In this document: piece after piece, positions 18,117-28,485 of the stretch
Layout of the letters: each line of letters begins with the position of its first letter
How positions within the stretch are numbered: position 1 is the stretch's first letter
NCBI RefSeq assembly: GCF_900182555.1
Contig: NZ_FXTH01000018.1
Location: forward strand, 1-64,000
Length of the DNA stretch: 64,000 nucleotides
Direction: 5' to 3'
From: Fodinibius sediminis
Lineage (GTDB): Bacteria; Bacteroidota; Rhodothermia; Balneolales; Balneolaceae
The notes under the pieces: model-generated
Databases searched by the model: none
Told to the model about the DNA's origin: nothing
The model's input: only the letters and a program-made list of their open reading frames with translations
Translations under genes and position numbers: made by a program

Positions 18117-21100
18117 ATGAATATTAAGTTACGCTCAATTCAACTTCTAATAGTGTTTTTTGTGCTACTATGGCAGTGTCAGGAAGTTTTGGCTCAGGAT
18201 CAAGTTACGGTAACAGGAACCGTAACAGTACAGGAAACAGGTGCAACCTTACCGGGTGTAAATATAACTGTTGAAGGGACTACAACAGGGACATCTACCG
18301 ATGCAAACGGTATGTATGAAATTTCAGTATCACCTGAAGCGACCCTGGTATTTAGTTCTATAGGCTTTGCTACCCGCGAGATTTCGGTTGAAGGACGATC
18401 AACCATTGATGTAGTAATGGTTGAAGATGTAGAAGAACTGGATGAAATGGTGGTAATCGGTTATGGGGAGCAGGCCCGCCGAACATTGACCACTTCCGTT
18501 TCCAAACTGGATACTTCTACCCTGAACAATGTGCCTTTTACAAATATTGGATCTGCACTGCAGGGTAATGTTTCGGGTTTGCGTGTTCAGAACACTACCG
18601 GACAACCGGGAACTGCTCCACGAATTATTCTTCGTGGTGGTACCTCTATTAGTAATCCAGAAGGAGCGCAGCCACTTTATATAGTAGATGGGGTTAAGCG
18701 AAATAACCTTAATGATATTAGTTCTAATAATATTGAGAGTATTCAAGTGCTTAAAGATGCGGCTTCTACCGCTATATATGGTGCTCGGGCTTCTAATGGG
18801 GTTGTTATCGTAGAAACCAAGTCAGGACAGGCTGGAAGCACACAGATAAACTATCGCAGCAGCGTACAGTTTTCACAGTTAGGAGATAAGTATGATCTGG
18901 GATCGGCTCGGGAATACATTAAATACGGCCGGATGGGAATGGCAGCAACTGGTGAAAAACATCCACAATACCTTGGACGTCTTGATTGGGCCAATGGTTT
19001 TGGTACGGGTAATGATCTAACCAAGAATACCGCTTTTACTCCCCAGTATTTGACTCCCGAAAATGAACACAAGCTGAATGAAGGGTGGGAAAGTATGCCA
19101 GACCCGCTGGATCCTTCTAAAACGATTATATTCAATAGTACTAACTGGCAGGATAAGCTATTCCGGACGGCTGTGACAACCAATCATTATCTGTCAGCTT
19201 CGGGGGGTTCTGAAACAGCTACTTACCGGGTTGGTCTGGGGTGGCTAAATAGTGAAGGAGCGGCTATCGAAACTGGCTATGAGCGTCTAAATTTTGATGC
19301 AAGTGGAAATGTTCAGGTGCGCGACAACATTAGCGTAAGTGCAGATGTAAATTTTAGCAACTCAAGTGATAGTCAGGTATTTAGTATTAACCAGATTTTT
19401 CAGCGTGCTTTAGCTTTACCACAAACAGCTAAATTCCGATATGAGGATGGGACCTTGGCTCCCGGACAAAATAGATCCATGGGGAATCCGGTATATCATT
19501 TAAACCGAAGTCTGGCTGAAAATAATCTGAACCGGCTGACGCTCGGATTGAGTGGTATCTGGGATATAACAGATAATATTAGTTTTGAGCCCTCTGCTTC
19601 ACTCTATACAGTTCAGGGTATTGATAACTCATTCCAGAAATCGTATTACAATACCGCTACCCAGTTTATTAATTCAAGAAATGCTTCGGCGTCCCATAGC
19701 CTTTATTGGCAACGCGAGGTTGATGGGGTGTTTACTTATGCAAATTCCTTTAGCCAGGATCATAATTTCTCAGCTAAAGCCGGATTTTCCTACTATGATC
19801 GCAAGAACTATAACTTGTATGCGGCCGGCAGGGGAGCTGCAACGGATAATATTCCAACCTTGAATGCGGCATCTGAAGAGACAGCGGTTTCAAGTAGTAC
19901 TTCCCACCAGGTTATAGCTGGTTATTTCAGTCGTGTCAGTTATGATTTTGACCAGAAATACTTACTTTCTGCATCAGCGCGCTATGATGGGGCTTCGAAT
20001 TTAGGCGATAATAGTAAATGGGGTTTATTTCCTGGAGTTTCTGCAGGATGGAATATGCATGAAGAAGGCTTTTGGTCAGCAGTTCCGGAAGAAATTTCTT
20101 CGTTTAAATTACGAGCAAGCTATGGCATAAACGGAAATATCAGCGGCTTGTCTGACTTCCATGCACAAGGGCAATACAGTGTAGGATCCGAGTATAACGG
20201 CCAACCAATAGTGGCGAGTAGCCGTTTGCCTAATCAGGATCTTAAATGGGAGCGCTCACGCACGGTGGATGTCGGAATTGATGTCGGTTTGTTTGATGAT
20301 CGCCTCACCTTCCTTGCGGATTATTATCGTAGAGTTACCGACGATCTCCTACAGAGTCTTGAACTTCCGCACTATACGGGCTTTCTAAGCATACTTACAA
20401 ATTTGGGATCTTTGGAAAACAAAGGAGTAGAGTTTGAAGTAGAAGCAGATATTCTTCGAAATCAATCCGGATTAAATTGGTCTTTGGGAGCCAATGCTTC
20501 TTACAACCAGAATACAATTCTGGAGCTTCCTGAGAATGATAATGAAAATAATCGTATAGGTGGTATCCTGGTCTATGATCGGGCATCTGGTGAATACGTT
20601 TACAAAGGGGGCCTCCAGGAAGGTGGACGTCTTGGCGATATGTTTGCTTATCAGCAGGAGGGCATATATGCTACCGATGAGGAAGCGGCTAATGGTCCCG
20701 TAGATGAACTTGTAACTGGAACTGACAAGACCAAGTTCGGCGGTGATGTAAAATGGCTGGATAAAGATGATAATGGTGTTATTGACAACCGCGATCGAGT
20801 ATATGCGGGTAATCGTTTTCCAAACTGGACGGGCGGTATTTCCAGTACCTTTAATTATAAAAATCTTGATATTTTTGTCCGTACAGATTTTGCACTTGGT
20901 CATACCATTTACCATGAAAGCTTAGCCCGGTTTAATGGACAGTTTCAAGGAGATATCAATATATCTCAGGAAGTTGTGGAAGAGTCCTGGAAAGAGCAGG
21001 GAGATCAGACAGACGTTCCGCGTTATTACTGGGCAGATCAGCTTGCTCAGAACAATCTCTTTAGAGGAAATACCCGTTATTATGAAAAAGGTGATTATCT

Positions 21101-21308
21101 CGCAATACGAGAGATTACCCTTAGCTACACATTTCCGGCACGGTGGTTAAATAAAGCTGGGTTTAAAAATATCCGGGCCTACGCCACTGGTAATAATCTC
21201 CATTACATAACCAATTACAAAGGATTGTTGCCGGAGGAAGGTGGACAAGACAGCGGCCGTTATCCCAATCCACAGAGCTTTATTCTGGGAGTTGAAATCG
21301 GTTTGTAA
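18117..21308 (+). CDS. SusC/RagA family TonB-dependent outer membrane transporter
   Basis: A 1063-residue outer-membrane transporter. It has a signal peptide ending near EVLAQ, a carboxypeptidase-regulatory-like domain (about 30-105; VTGTVTVQETGATLPGVNI), a TonB-box region (EELDEMVVIGYGEQ) and a plug with the family motif IRGG-like ILRGGTSISNPEGAQPLYIVDG. A 22-strand barrel follows, ending in a hydrophobic strand (FILGVEIGL). It would take sialoglycan fragments or sialic acid into the periplasm, powered by TonB, with the SusD lipoprotein at 21362 as lid. The substrate is inferred from the downstream sialidase, esterase and lyase. Confidence 0.95.
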   Translation: MNIKLRSIQLLIVFFVLLWQCQEVLAQDQVTVTGTVTVQETGATLPGVNITVEGTTTGTSTDANGMYEISVSPEATLVFSSIGFATREISVEGRSTIDVVMVEDVEELDEMVVIGYGEQARRTLTTSVSKLDTSTLNNVPFTNIGSALQGNVSGLRVQNTTGQPGTAPRIILRGGTSISNPEGAQPLYIVDGVKRNNLNDISSNNIESIQVLKDAASTAIYGARASNGVVIVETKSGQAGSTQINYRSSVQFSQLGDKYDLGSAREYIKYGRMGMAATGEKHPQYLGRLDWANGFGTGNDLTKNTAFTPQYLTPENEHKLNEGWESMPDPLDPSKTIIFNSTNWQDKLFRTAVTTNHYLSASGGSETATYRVGLGWLNSEGAAIETGYERLNFDASGNVQVRDNISVSADVNFSNSSDSQVFSINQIFQRALALPQTAKFRYEDGTLAPGQNRSMGNPVYHLNRSLAENNLNRLTLGLSGIWDITDNISFEPSASLYTVQGIDNSFQKSYYNTATQFINSRNASASHSLYWQREVDGVFTYANSFSQDHNFSAKAGFSYYDRKNYNLYAAGRGAATDNIPTLNAASEETAVSSSTSHQVIAGYFSRVSYDFDQKYLLSASARYDGASNLGDNSKWGLFPGVSAGWNMHEEGFWSAVPEEISSFKLRASYGINGNISGLSDFHAQGQYSVGSEYNGQPIVASSRLPNQDLKWERSRTVDVGIDVGLFDDRLTFLADYYRRVTDDLLQSLELPHYTGFLSILTNLGSLENKGVEFEVEADILRNQSGLNWSLGANASYNQNTILELPENDNENNRIGGILVYDRASGEYVYKGGLQEGGRLGDMFAYQQEGIYATDEEAANGPVDELVTGTDKTKFGGDVKWLDKDDNGVIDNRDRVYAGNRFPNWTGGISSTFNYKNLDIFVRTDFALGHTIYHESLARFNGQFQGDINISQEVVEESWKEQGDQTDVPRYYWADQLAQNNLFRGNTRYYEKGDYLAIREITLSYTFPARWLNKAGFKNIRAYATGNNLHYITNYKGLLPEEGGQDSGRYPNPQSFILGVEIGL

Positions 21309-21361
21309 GAGAGATCATGTGTAAGCTTAATACAAAATTTCAAGAAATTCAGAAAAGTGTT

Positions 21362-22831
21362 ATGAATAACTTAACCAAACTAGCGTTTTTGATAGTAGGC
21401 TTTTTTACGGTCGTATCGTGCACTGATAATCTGGAATTATCCCCCACCAGTTCAATTACTGCTAATTCCTTTTGGGAAAATGAACAGGATGTACGGGGTG
21501 GACTTAATGGGATGTATCAATGGTTTCGTCCACAGGCTTCTTCTAACCTTTATATCTGGGGCGCTGGACGTAGTGAGGAGCTCTCCTATGGAATGCAGGC
21601 TTCGGAAGGGTTAGAGCGGTATTTCGAAAATACCATAGATGCAAACTACGCGGGACCCAATTGGCTGCGGCTTTATACGACTATTTATACAGCTAATCTG
21701 GCTATCAGTGAGATTCCGGATGTAACATTTACAAATGAGTCTGAAAAGCAGCGCGCATTAGCCAGGGCTTATACAATGCGGGCTTATGTTTATTTCATTT
21801 TAGCCCGAACCTGGGGTGATGTACCGTTGGTTACAGAACCGATCGAAGGTTTTGATGGAGCCACCGGAGAGCCGCGTGCCGATGTAAGTGAAGTTTTTAA
21901 CCTTATTAAGGAAGATCTGAATCAGGCGCTTAGCCTGTTTCCGGATGATAGTTTCCCCAGCTGCAGATGTACATGGTCCCGACCAGCCGCCAATGCCTTG
22001 AAGGGAAATGTCTATTTATGGACCGCCAAGCGTATGGGGGGTGGGGAGACCGATTTCAGTACTGCTTTGTCAGCGCTACAGGAAGTTCAAAATGCTGATG
22101 TCGGGTTGTTAGAAAACTTTGATGAGATTTTCCGCTATGAGAATAAGGGTAATCGTGAGATTCTAATGGCCATACATTTCGAAGACCTGGAGTCTGGGTG
22201 GATGTATAATAATAATATGTACATTCGAAATGATCAGATCCCGTCGAATGTAGACGAAGAATCTGCAGAACTTATTGGGACCGGAGGCGGCCTCAATCGA
22301 TGGGCGCCCTCCGAAACGCTTAGAGAGCAGTTTAGCGATGATGATAGTCGTAAGGATGGGTCATTTGCTGAAGTTTACACGGTAGAAGAGGGTGATTCTG
22401 CGCTCTTAACTTCTGCTGTAACTAAATTCCGTGGCTTTGTAGAAGACGGAGCACGTAAGTTCTTAGATGATGTGGTACTCTATCGCTATGCAGATGTCTT
22501 ATTGATGATAGCTGAAGCGAAGAATGGATTGGGACAGGATCCCAGTTCAGAAATTAATGAAGTACGTCAACGTGCGTATGGGGATGACTACACTGATCAT
22601 GTTTTCGTAAATGGCACGCAAGAGGCTAACAGCGAGGCAATACTTCAGGAACGGTTGCGTGAGCTGGCATTTGAAGGTAAGCGCTGGTGGGATCTGGTGC
22701 GCTTTGGCAAAGCCTTTGAATTGGTGCCATCGTTGCAGGATCGTCAGGGAGAAGATCACCTCTTGTTATGGCCAATATCCGAGAGTACGTTGAGTCAGAA
22801 TGGAGAGCTCGAACAAAACCCGGGATACTAA
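21362..22831 (+). CDS. SusD/RagB family glycan-binding lipoprotein
   Basis: About 489 residues from the ATG at 21362, which gives a clean lipoprotein signal ending at SC (residue 20); a longer frame to 21317 lacks this. The TPR-like helical fold is shown by FWENEQDVRGGLNGMYQWF, ARAYTMRAYVYFILARTWGDVPLV and the C-terminal block ERLRELAFEGKRWWDLVRFGKA. It covers the SusC barrel at the cell surface and captures glycan. A 53-base gap separates it from susC, and a strong terminator follows, so susCD are expressed more highly than the enzymes downstream. Confidence 0.95.
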   Translation: MNNLTKLAFLIVGFFTVVSCTDNLELSPTSSITANSFWENEQDVRGGLNGMYQWFRPQASSNLYIWGAGRSEELSYGMQASEGLERYFENTIDANYAGPNWLRLYTTIYTANLAISEIPDVTFTNESEKQRALARAYTMRAYVYFILARTWGDVPLVTEPIEGFDGATGEPRADVSEVFNLIKEDLNQALSLFPDDSFPSCRCTWSRPAANALKGNVYLWTAKRMGGGETDFSTALSALQEVQNADVGLLENFDEIFRYENKGNREILMAIHFEDLESGWMYNNNMYIRNDQIPSNVDEESAELIGTGGGLNRWAPSETLREQFSDDDSRKDGSFAEVYTVEEGDSALLTSAVTKFRGFVEDGARKFLDDVVLYRYADVLLMIAEAKNGLGQDPSSEINEVRQRAYGDDYTDHVFVNGTQEANSEAILQERLRELAFEGKRWWDLVRFGKAFELVPSLQDRQGEDHLLLWPISESTLSQNGELEQNPGY

Positions 22832-22876
22832 TTTTATCTTTCTAGACTATAAATATTAGCCGCTATATTTCCCCTT

Positions 22877-22937
22877 CCCGGCCTTAGTTCCTTTGCTCAT
22901 AAGTCTGTGGCAAGGAAGTTAGGGCCGGGTTTTTTTA
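22877..22937 (+). terminator. Strong intrinsic terminator between susD and sialidase
   Basis: CCCGGCC..AGTTCCTTTGC at 22877-22895 pairs with GCAAGGAAGTTAGGGCCGGG ending at 22929, then T residues to 22936. It lies between cotranscribed genes, so it probably sets a step-down in expression from susCD to the enzymes. Confidence 0.88.
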
Positions 22938-22958
22938 AATAATTGAAAGGTTTCGAAT

Positions 22959-24566
22959 ATGAAAACATTTAAAACGCTTTTACTGGCATCAGTCGCAGCT
23001 TTGTTTGTTTTTGCAGCATGCAAGAATTCAGGGACTTCTGTAAATAAGGTAGCACAAGAGAAACTAACTACTCATCAAAAAGTGACACCGGTGCTCATCG
23101 GTAAAGAAAGAAATCCGGTATTGAGAGTACAGCTGTCTGTCGATGAGAATAATACTCCAAAGACGGTTAAAAGTCTGAAAATTACGACAGAAGGAACAAC
23201 TGAGATTGAAAATCTAAAATCAGTAGAAGTCCTGTATGCTCCGGCGGATACAGGTTTTGAAGAAGCCATACATTTTGGAGGAATAAAAAATATTCAGGAA
23301 GAAATGATCATAGAGGGTAATCAACTGCTGGGAACTGGTCTGAATAATTTTTGGGTATCCTATGAACTCAATGATGATACGGATCTGTTAAATGTCGTTG
23401 ATGCCGGTCTCGAAGAAATTACATTTAATAATGGAACTCGTTGGTCACCTGAAGAAGCTTCCCCTGGAATTACTAAGAAGGTTGGAATTGCGTTGCGACA
23501 GGGAGGAGATAATGGAGTAGACACCTATCGAATCCCAGGATTGGTTACCACCAATGAGCGAACACTTATTGCTGCTTATGACATACGTTATGATAATTCC
23601 AGCGATCTTCAGGGGGATATTGACGTGGGCATTAATAGAAGTATCGACGGAGGAGAAAGCTGGGAGCCTATGCAAATTATTATGGATATGAAAGAATGGG
23701 GAGGGTTGCCAGAAGAACAGAATGGTATTGGCGATCCGTCCATTTTAGTGGATCGGGAGACTGGTACGATTTGGGTAGCTGCTCTGTGGACACACGGGAT
23801 GCCTGGTAAACGGGCCTGGAATGCATCTGGTCCCGGGCTGGAACCCAAAGAAACCGGACAATTTATGTTGACAAAAAGTGAGGATGATGGTAAAACCTGG
23901 TCCGATCCCATTAATATTACCAAACAAATTAAGGATCCTGCCTGGACATTGCTTCTGCAGGGACCGGGAAAAGGTATTAGTATGACGGACGGCACACTTG
24001 TTTTTCCTGCTCAGTTTAAAAATGAAGAGGGTATGCCCTATGCAACGATAATATACAGCCAAGATCATGGAGAAACATGGCAAATTGGAACGGGCGCAAA
24101 ATCCAATACTACGGAAGCTCAGGTTGTTGAATTAAGCGACGGTTCCTTAATGCTCAATATGCGGGATAACAGGGGCGGAGTCCGTTCTGTATATACCACC
24201 AATAATTTAGGTGAAAGCTGGGAAAAGCATCCAACATCCCGTTCAGCACTAGTTGAGCCTGTATGCATGGCAAGCTTAATCGAATTTCCGTATTTGGAAG
24301 GGGAGTCGGGCAAACATTGTTTATTATTCTCCAATCCGAATAGTACGGAAGCCCGGGAAAAGATGACTATAAAGATGAGTAAGGATGATGGTATGAGCTG
24401 GCCGGATGATAAGCAGCTGTTGTTGAATGAAAATCAGGGATTTGGCTACTCCTGTATGACCGCGGTAGATGAGCAAACAGTGGGAATATTATATGAAGGA
24501 GTGCGCGATCTGTATTTCCAAAAGGTAACGTTGGATGAACTGCAGGCAGAAGGTCTTAAAAACTAA
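22959..24566 (+). CDS. nanH: Exo-alpha-sialidase, lipoprotein (GH33)
   Basis: A 535-residue sialidase releasing terminal sialic acid from glycans. It has a lipoprotein signal ending FAAC near residue 20, then a beta-sandwich domain of about 150 residues, which in Bacteroides NanH-type enzymes aids binding. The six-bladed catalytic propeller begins at TYRIPGLVTTNE, the RIP motif carrying the first triad Arg. Asp boxes include SIDGGESWEP, SEDDGKTWSD, SQDHGETWQI, TNNLGESWEK and SKDDGMSWPD. Later VYTTNN, EPVCMASL and LYEGV segments match the catalytic core. It probably sits on the outer membrane, next to SusCD. Confidence 0.94.
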   Translation: MKTFKTLLLASVAALFVFAACKNSGTSVNKVAQEKLTTHQKVTPVLIGKERNPVLRVQLSVDENNTPKTVKSLKITTEGTTEIENLKSVEVLYAPADTGFEEAIHFGGIKNIQEEMIIEGNQLLGTGLNNFWVSYELNDDTDLLNVVDAGLEEITFNNGTRWSPEEASPGITKKVGIALRQGGDNGVDTYRIPGLVTTNERTLIAAYDIRYDNSSDLQGDIDVGINRSIDGGESWEPMQIIMDMKEWGGLPEEQNGIGDPSILVDRETGTIWVAALWTHGMPGKRAWNASGPGLEPKETGQFMLTKSEDDGKTWSDPINITKQIKDPAWTLLLQGPGKGISMTDGTLVFPAQFKNEEGMPYATIIYSQDHGETWQIGTGAKSNTTEAQVVELSDGSLMLNMRDNRGGVRSVYTTNNLGESWEKHPTSRSALVEPVCMASLIEFPYLEGESGKHCLLFSNPNSTEAREKMTIKMSKDDGMSWPDDKQLLLNENQGFGYSCMTAVDEQTVGILYEGVRDLYFQKVTLDELQAEGLKN

Positions 24567-24570
24567 ACTA

Positions 24571-26142
24571 ATGACATACTATCAGACCTGGTTTGGATTA
24601 ATCTCCGGTTCGTTAATATTCTTTTTTCTGCTTCTATTGGAAGCTTCTCCATTACTTGGACAGCTCAGGTTGCCTAAGGTTTTCAGTGATCATATGGTGG
24701 TGCAGCGAGAATCCCCCATCCCTATTTGGGGCAGTGGGGCAGAACCCGGCCAAACCGTAGCTGTTGAATTAAAGAACAGTTCAAGGGAAACACTTGCTGA
24801 TAGCATAGGTTCGTGGAGTGTTAAGCTTCCTGCAATCTCGGCTGGAGGTCCCTACGACCTGCAGGTTGCCACTGAAACTGATACTATTAATTTTACAGAT
24901 GTATTGGTAGGAGAGGTTTGGGTGGCTTCCGGGCAGTCGAATATGGCTTGGCCGCTACGACAATCTGAAGTTTTCGACAGCGTTAAATCTAATCTAAAAC
25001 ACCCAGACATAAGATTATTCAAAATGGAGCAGGGCGTGCACCTCAGCCCCGAACCCTATACCGAAGAGGAACTCCGGAAAATAGTACATGGATCTTTTTA
25101 TCAGTCGGCTTCCTGGGAGCACAGTAGTTCGGATACAGCACCGGAATTCTCGGCAGTGGCCTATTACTTTGCACAAAATCTTCAGGATAGTTTGAATGTA
25201 CCGGTAGGTATTATCCAAAATGCTATCGGGGGTTCACCAACCCAGGCCTGGCTTAGCAAGAAGGCCTTGCGGAATAATCCAAAATTGAAAAAATATATAC
25301 CCGGTGGTGAAGATAACTGGTTCTCAGTAAAGGAGCTGCACCCGTTTATCGCTTCACGTGTCAAGGAGAACCTTGGAGAGGCACTAAAATCGGGCCAAGT
25401 GAATGCCTATCAGCATCCGTTTGCCCCTTTCTATTTATATGACCACGGTGTTACTCCCCTCATTCCCTATGGCATACGGGGAGTTTTATGGTACCAGGGA
25501 GAATCTAATGCGAATTATCCTGATGAGCATACCCGGCTGTTCAAAACTCTGATTCAAGATTGGCGGAAGGCCTGGAAACAGGGCAGTTTTCCTTTTTTAT
25601 ATGTTCAGCTCCCGGCTATACAGGGACGAAACCGTTGGCCGGAGTTTCGGAAAGGGCAACAGGATGTGCTAAAGCTTCCTAATACCAGTATGACCGTGAC
25701 AGTAGATCTGGGAGACCCAAGGCGTCCTTCAAATGTGCATCCTCCGAAGAAACGACCAATAGGCCGGCGCCTAAGTCGCATAGCCCTTGGCAAAGTTTAT
25801 GGGGAATCCATCCCTTTTTCAGGTCCGAAGTTCGAAAATTATCAGCTGCGAGACAGTATCCTGTCCATTACTTTTGACCATGCCGAAAAGCTTGCTACCA
25901 CAAACGGCAATTCGCCCAATGGGTTGGTACTGCAGGGTTATAATAGGTCGGGGACCAGGGAACAGATCATTACACCAGATACCATGACCGTTAGTGGAAA
26001 TAGCTTGCGAATACAAATACCAGAAGAGATTTCGGTGACAAAAATTAAATATGGTTGGGCCCCTTATCCGGAAGTGAACCTTATAAATGAAGCAGGATTA
26101 CCTGCCTGGCCTTTTAAAATAGAATTACCGGGGAACTTTTAG
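24571..26142 (+). CDS. Sialate O-acetylesterase, SGNH type
   Basis: About 523 residues; the ATG at 24571, 5 bases past the sialidase stop, gives a Sec signal peptide ending near LLGQ. An overlapping longer frame is not needed. After an Ig-like N-terminal part (FSDHMVVQRESPIPIWG) the SGNH block I is ASGQSNMAWPL with the nucleophile Ser. Then come NAIGGSPTQAWLSKKAL, VLWYQGESNA and FPFLYVQLPAI. The last block reads SNVHPPKKRPIGRRL: the His is kept but the usual Asp two residues before is Asn. It removes O-acetyl groups that block sialidases. The Asn may be compensated or may weaken activity. Confidence 0.9.
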   Translation: MTYYQTWFGLISGSLIFFFLLLLEASPLLGQLRLPKVFSDHMVVQRESPIPIWGSGAEPGQTVAVELKNSSRETLADSIGSWSVKLPAISAGGPYDLQVATETDTINFTDVLVGEVWVASGQSNMAWPLRQSEVFDSVKSNLKHPDIRLFKMEQGVHLSPEPYTEEELRKIVHGSFYQSASWEHSSSDTAPEFSAVAYYFAQNLQDSLNVPVGIIQNAIGGSPTQAWLSKKALRNNPKLKKYIPGGEDNWFSVKELHPFIASRVKENLGEALKSGQVNAYQHPFAPFYLYDHGVTPLIPYGIRGVLWYQGESNANYPDEHTRLFKTLIQDWRKAWKQGSFPFLYVQLPAIQGRNRWPEFRKGQQDVLKLPNTSMTVTVDLGDPRRPSNVHPPKKRPIGRRLSRIALGKVYGESIPFSGPKFENYQLRDSILSITFDHAEKLATTNGNSPNGLVLQGYNRSGTREQIITPDTMTVSGNSLRIQIPEEISVTKIKYGWAPYPEVNLINEAGLPAWPFKIELPGNF

Positions 26143-26176
26143 GATAGTGGAACTAACAAAAAGTATTGGATTCAAA

Positions 26177-28252
26177 ATGAATAGCCTCGGTATTGTAAAG
26201 CGATGCTTATTTCTTTTAGCTGTTGTATTATTACCGATGATTGCAGCAAGTCAATCCAGTAAAGTTAAATCTCCAGCTCTTATACCAGCGCCTCAAATAA
26301 TAGAGTGTGAGTCTGATGATATAATGATTAATGATTACTGGGTGGATTCAGCGGGGGATTTTTCAGGTGAAATAAAGCATCTCCAAAAAATATTGAAAGC
26401 AAAAGGTCTAAGTGAAGTAAAGAGTAGGTCAAAGGCCGATTTTATTATATCAATTCGTAAAGGAAACGTTCAAAATCCCAGGAGCTATGAAGGTGCTTAT
26501 CAGCTGAAGACGGATAAGAATTCCCAAATAGTAGCCGAAAACAGAGCGGGTGTATATTATGCAACTCAAACATTGCGGCAGTTAATCTCCCAAAGAGAGA
26601 GGAAAAATTTTTTAGCAAGTTGTACCATTCAGGACTGGCCGGCCTTTAAATACCGAGGGTATATGGTTGATCTGGGTCGGAATTACCAGTCAATTGAGCA
26701 GTTGAAAGAGCAGATAAGGGTCATGGCTAACTACAAGATGAACAGACTGCATTTACACCTTACCGATGACCCGGGATGGCGTCTGGAAAGTAAAAAATAC
26801 CCGGAACTGCAGTCTGAAAATGCGACCAGTCGAAAACCGGGTCATTTTTACACCCAGCAGGAGTTTATAGAGCTGGTCGATTTTAGCGCCCGGCATCATA
26901 TTGCTGTTATACCTGAGCTTGATATTCCGGGTCATACGGAAGCCTTCCGCAAAGCGTTGGATATCGATTCAATGAATACACCACGGGTTCAGCAAATTAT
27001 TTTAGACGTGATTGAAGAACTGGTCGGTTTAGTGCCCGCAGTGAAGATGCCTTATATCCATTTGGGTACTGACGAAGCCCGTCGTGAATCGGAACAGGTA
27101 GATCCGGATTTTTTAAAGCCTATATTTCAGCGTGTTCACAGTCATGATAGGCAGGTTATTCACTGGAAGCCGGGCATCAAGGTTCCGGAGGACAGCAGTT
27201 CTATAGACCAGCTCTGGATGGGAAACACCGAACCCCGAAAGGGACATCCGTTTGTTGATTCGCGTGCCAATTATCTTAATCATCTTGATCCGCTGGCCGG
27301 AATGTACCGCTTATTTTTCCAGCAGCCTACTCGGGCAGCGTTTGGAAATGAAAAGCGCTTGGGTGGAGAGCTTTGTCTGTGGCATGATAATCGCGTTGAG
27401 CACGAAATTAATCTATTGCGTCAAAATCCGGTTTATCCCGGCATGGTTACCTACAGTGAAGCCGTATGGACCGGAAAGAAAAAAAGTTATGGCCGAAAAT
27501 ATTGGAGTAATCTTCCACCCGACTCTACGGAAGCATATCTGGAGTTCCGGGAATTTGAATCACGGCTGCTTATCCATCGCGAACGTTACTTTCGGGATAA
27601 GCCTTTTCCATACTTAAAAAATGCACATATCCCATGGCGAATTATCGGTCCATTTGATCACAATGGTGATATGAGTAGATCTTTTCCTGTGGAGACGCAG
27701 ATTAAGGATCAATATTTCGTTGATGGGGAATCTCATGAGTGGCACGATGAAGTACTTTATGGAGGCACTATCCACTTGAAGCATTTCTTCGGTTTTCCTT
27801 CACCTGTAGAGCAGGATTCCGGGACGGTTTATGCACTTACCTATGTTTATTCGCATAAAAAGCAGCGTGTGGGAGCTTGGATCGGATTTAATAACTGGAG
27901 CCGATCAGGGGGACGTCGAGGAGGACCAACGCCTGTGCAGGGGGAGTGGGATCAAACGAAACCTAAAGTATGGATAAATGATGAGGAGGTGGTTCCGCCC
28001 CAGTGGAATAATCCAGGAGTGTCTGTAAAATCCAGCGAAATACCTTTTTCCAACGAAGACTATTACTACCGGGTTCCTACCAGAATCGTCTTACAAAAAG
28101 GATGGAATAAAGTACTTTTAAAGGTTCCCCATGGCGGCAGCGCCTGGAAGTGGATGTTTACATTCGTTCCGGTAAATCAAGATAAGGGGACAACCCGGAT
28201 CGCCAGAGATATAAAGTTTTCAGTACAAAATGAACAGAAGGCAGCGAAGTGA
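26177..28252 (+). CDS. Family 20 beta-N-acetylhexosaminidase
   Basis: About 691 residues from the ATG at 26177, which starts a Sec signal peptide (cleavage near AASQ). A GTG 30 bases upstream is a less likely start. The GH20 non-catalytic domain (about 30-150) is followed by the TIM barrel with YRGYMVDLGRNYQS, NRLHLHLTDDPGWRLESKKYPEL and HLGTDEARRE, the catalytic Asp-Glu pair. The C-terminal 200 residues form an extra beta-rich region with IPWRIIGPFDHNGD. It removes terminal GlcNAc or GalNAc from glycans after sialidase action. It is co-oriented with the esterase, 34 bases away. Confidence 0.92.
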   Translation: MNSLGIVKRCLFLLAVVLLPMIAASQSSKVKSPALIPAPQIIECESDDIMINDYWVDSAGDFSGEIKHLQKILKAKGLSEVKSRSKADFIISIRKGNVQNPRSYEGAYQLKTDKNSQIVAENRAGVYYATQTLRQLISQRERKNFLASCTIQDWPAFKYRGYMVDLGRNYQSIEQLKEQIRVMANYKMNRLHLHLTDDPGWRLESKKYPELQSENATSRKPGHFYTQQEFIELVDFSARHHIAVIPELDIPGHTEAFRKALDIDSMNTPRVQQIILDVIEELVGLVPAVKMPYIHLGTDEARRESEQVDPDFLKPIFQRVHSHDRQVIHWKPGIKVPEDSSSIDQLWMGNTEPRKGHPFVDSRANYLNHLDPLAGMYRLFFQQPTRAAFGNEKRLGGELCLWHDNRVEHEINLLRQNPVYPGMVTYSEAVWTGKKKSYGRKYWSNLPPDSTEAYLEFREFESRLLIHRERYFRDKPFPYLKNAHIPWRIIGPFDHNGDMSRSFPVETQIKDQYFVDGESHEWHDEVLYGGTIHLKHFFGFPSPVEQDSGTVYALTYVYSHKKQRVGAWIGFNNWSRSGGRRGGPTPVQGEWDQTKPKVWINDEEVVPPQWNNPGVSVKSSEIPFSNEDYYYRVPTRIVLQKGWNKVLLKVPHGGSAWKWMFTFVPVNQDKGTTRIARDIKFSVQNEQKAAK

Positions 28253-28485
28253 TGCAAAAGAATGGATAAGTTCAGGTTATTATGCCGGATACTGTAATAA
28301 TGTATATTAGGAATTAATTGAACAAGTACCAGAAGGATTTAAGTGAAAAATGAACTATGGTCGAACATCCTATTTATAAGTAACCTATTACAGATGAACA
28401 GGGTTGCCTGTTTGGCCATTGAGAATCGAAAACTCGGGCCACTTCAAAAGAAATTGATAATAGAAAGAATAAACCACTATAGCTT

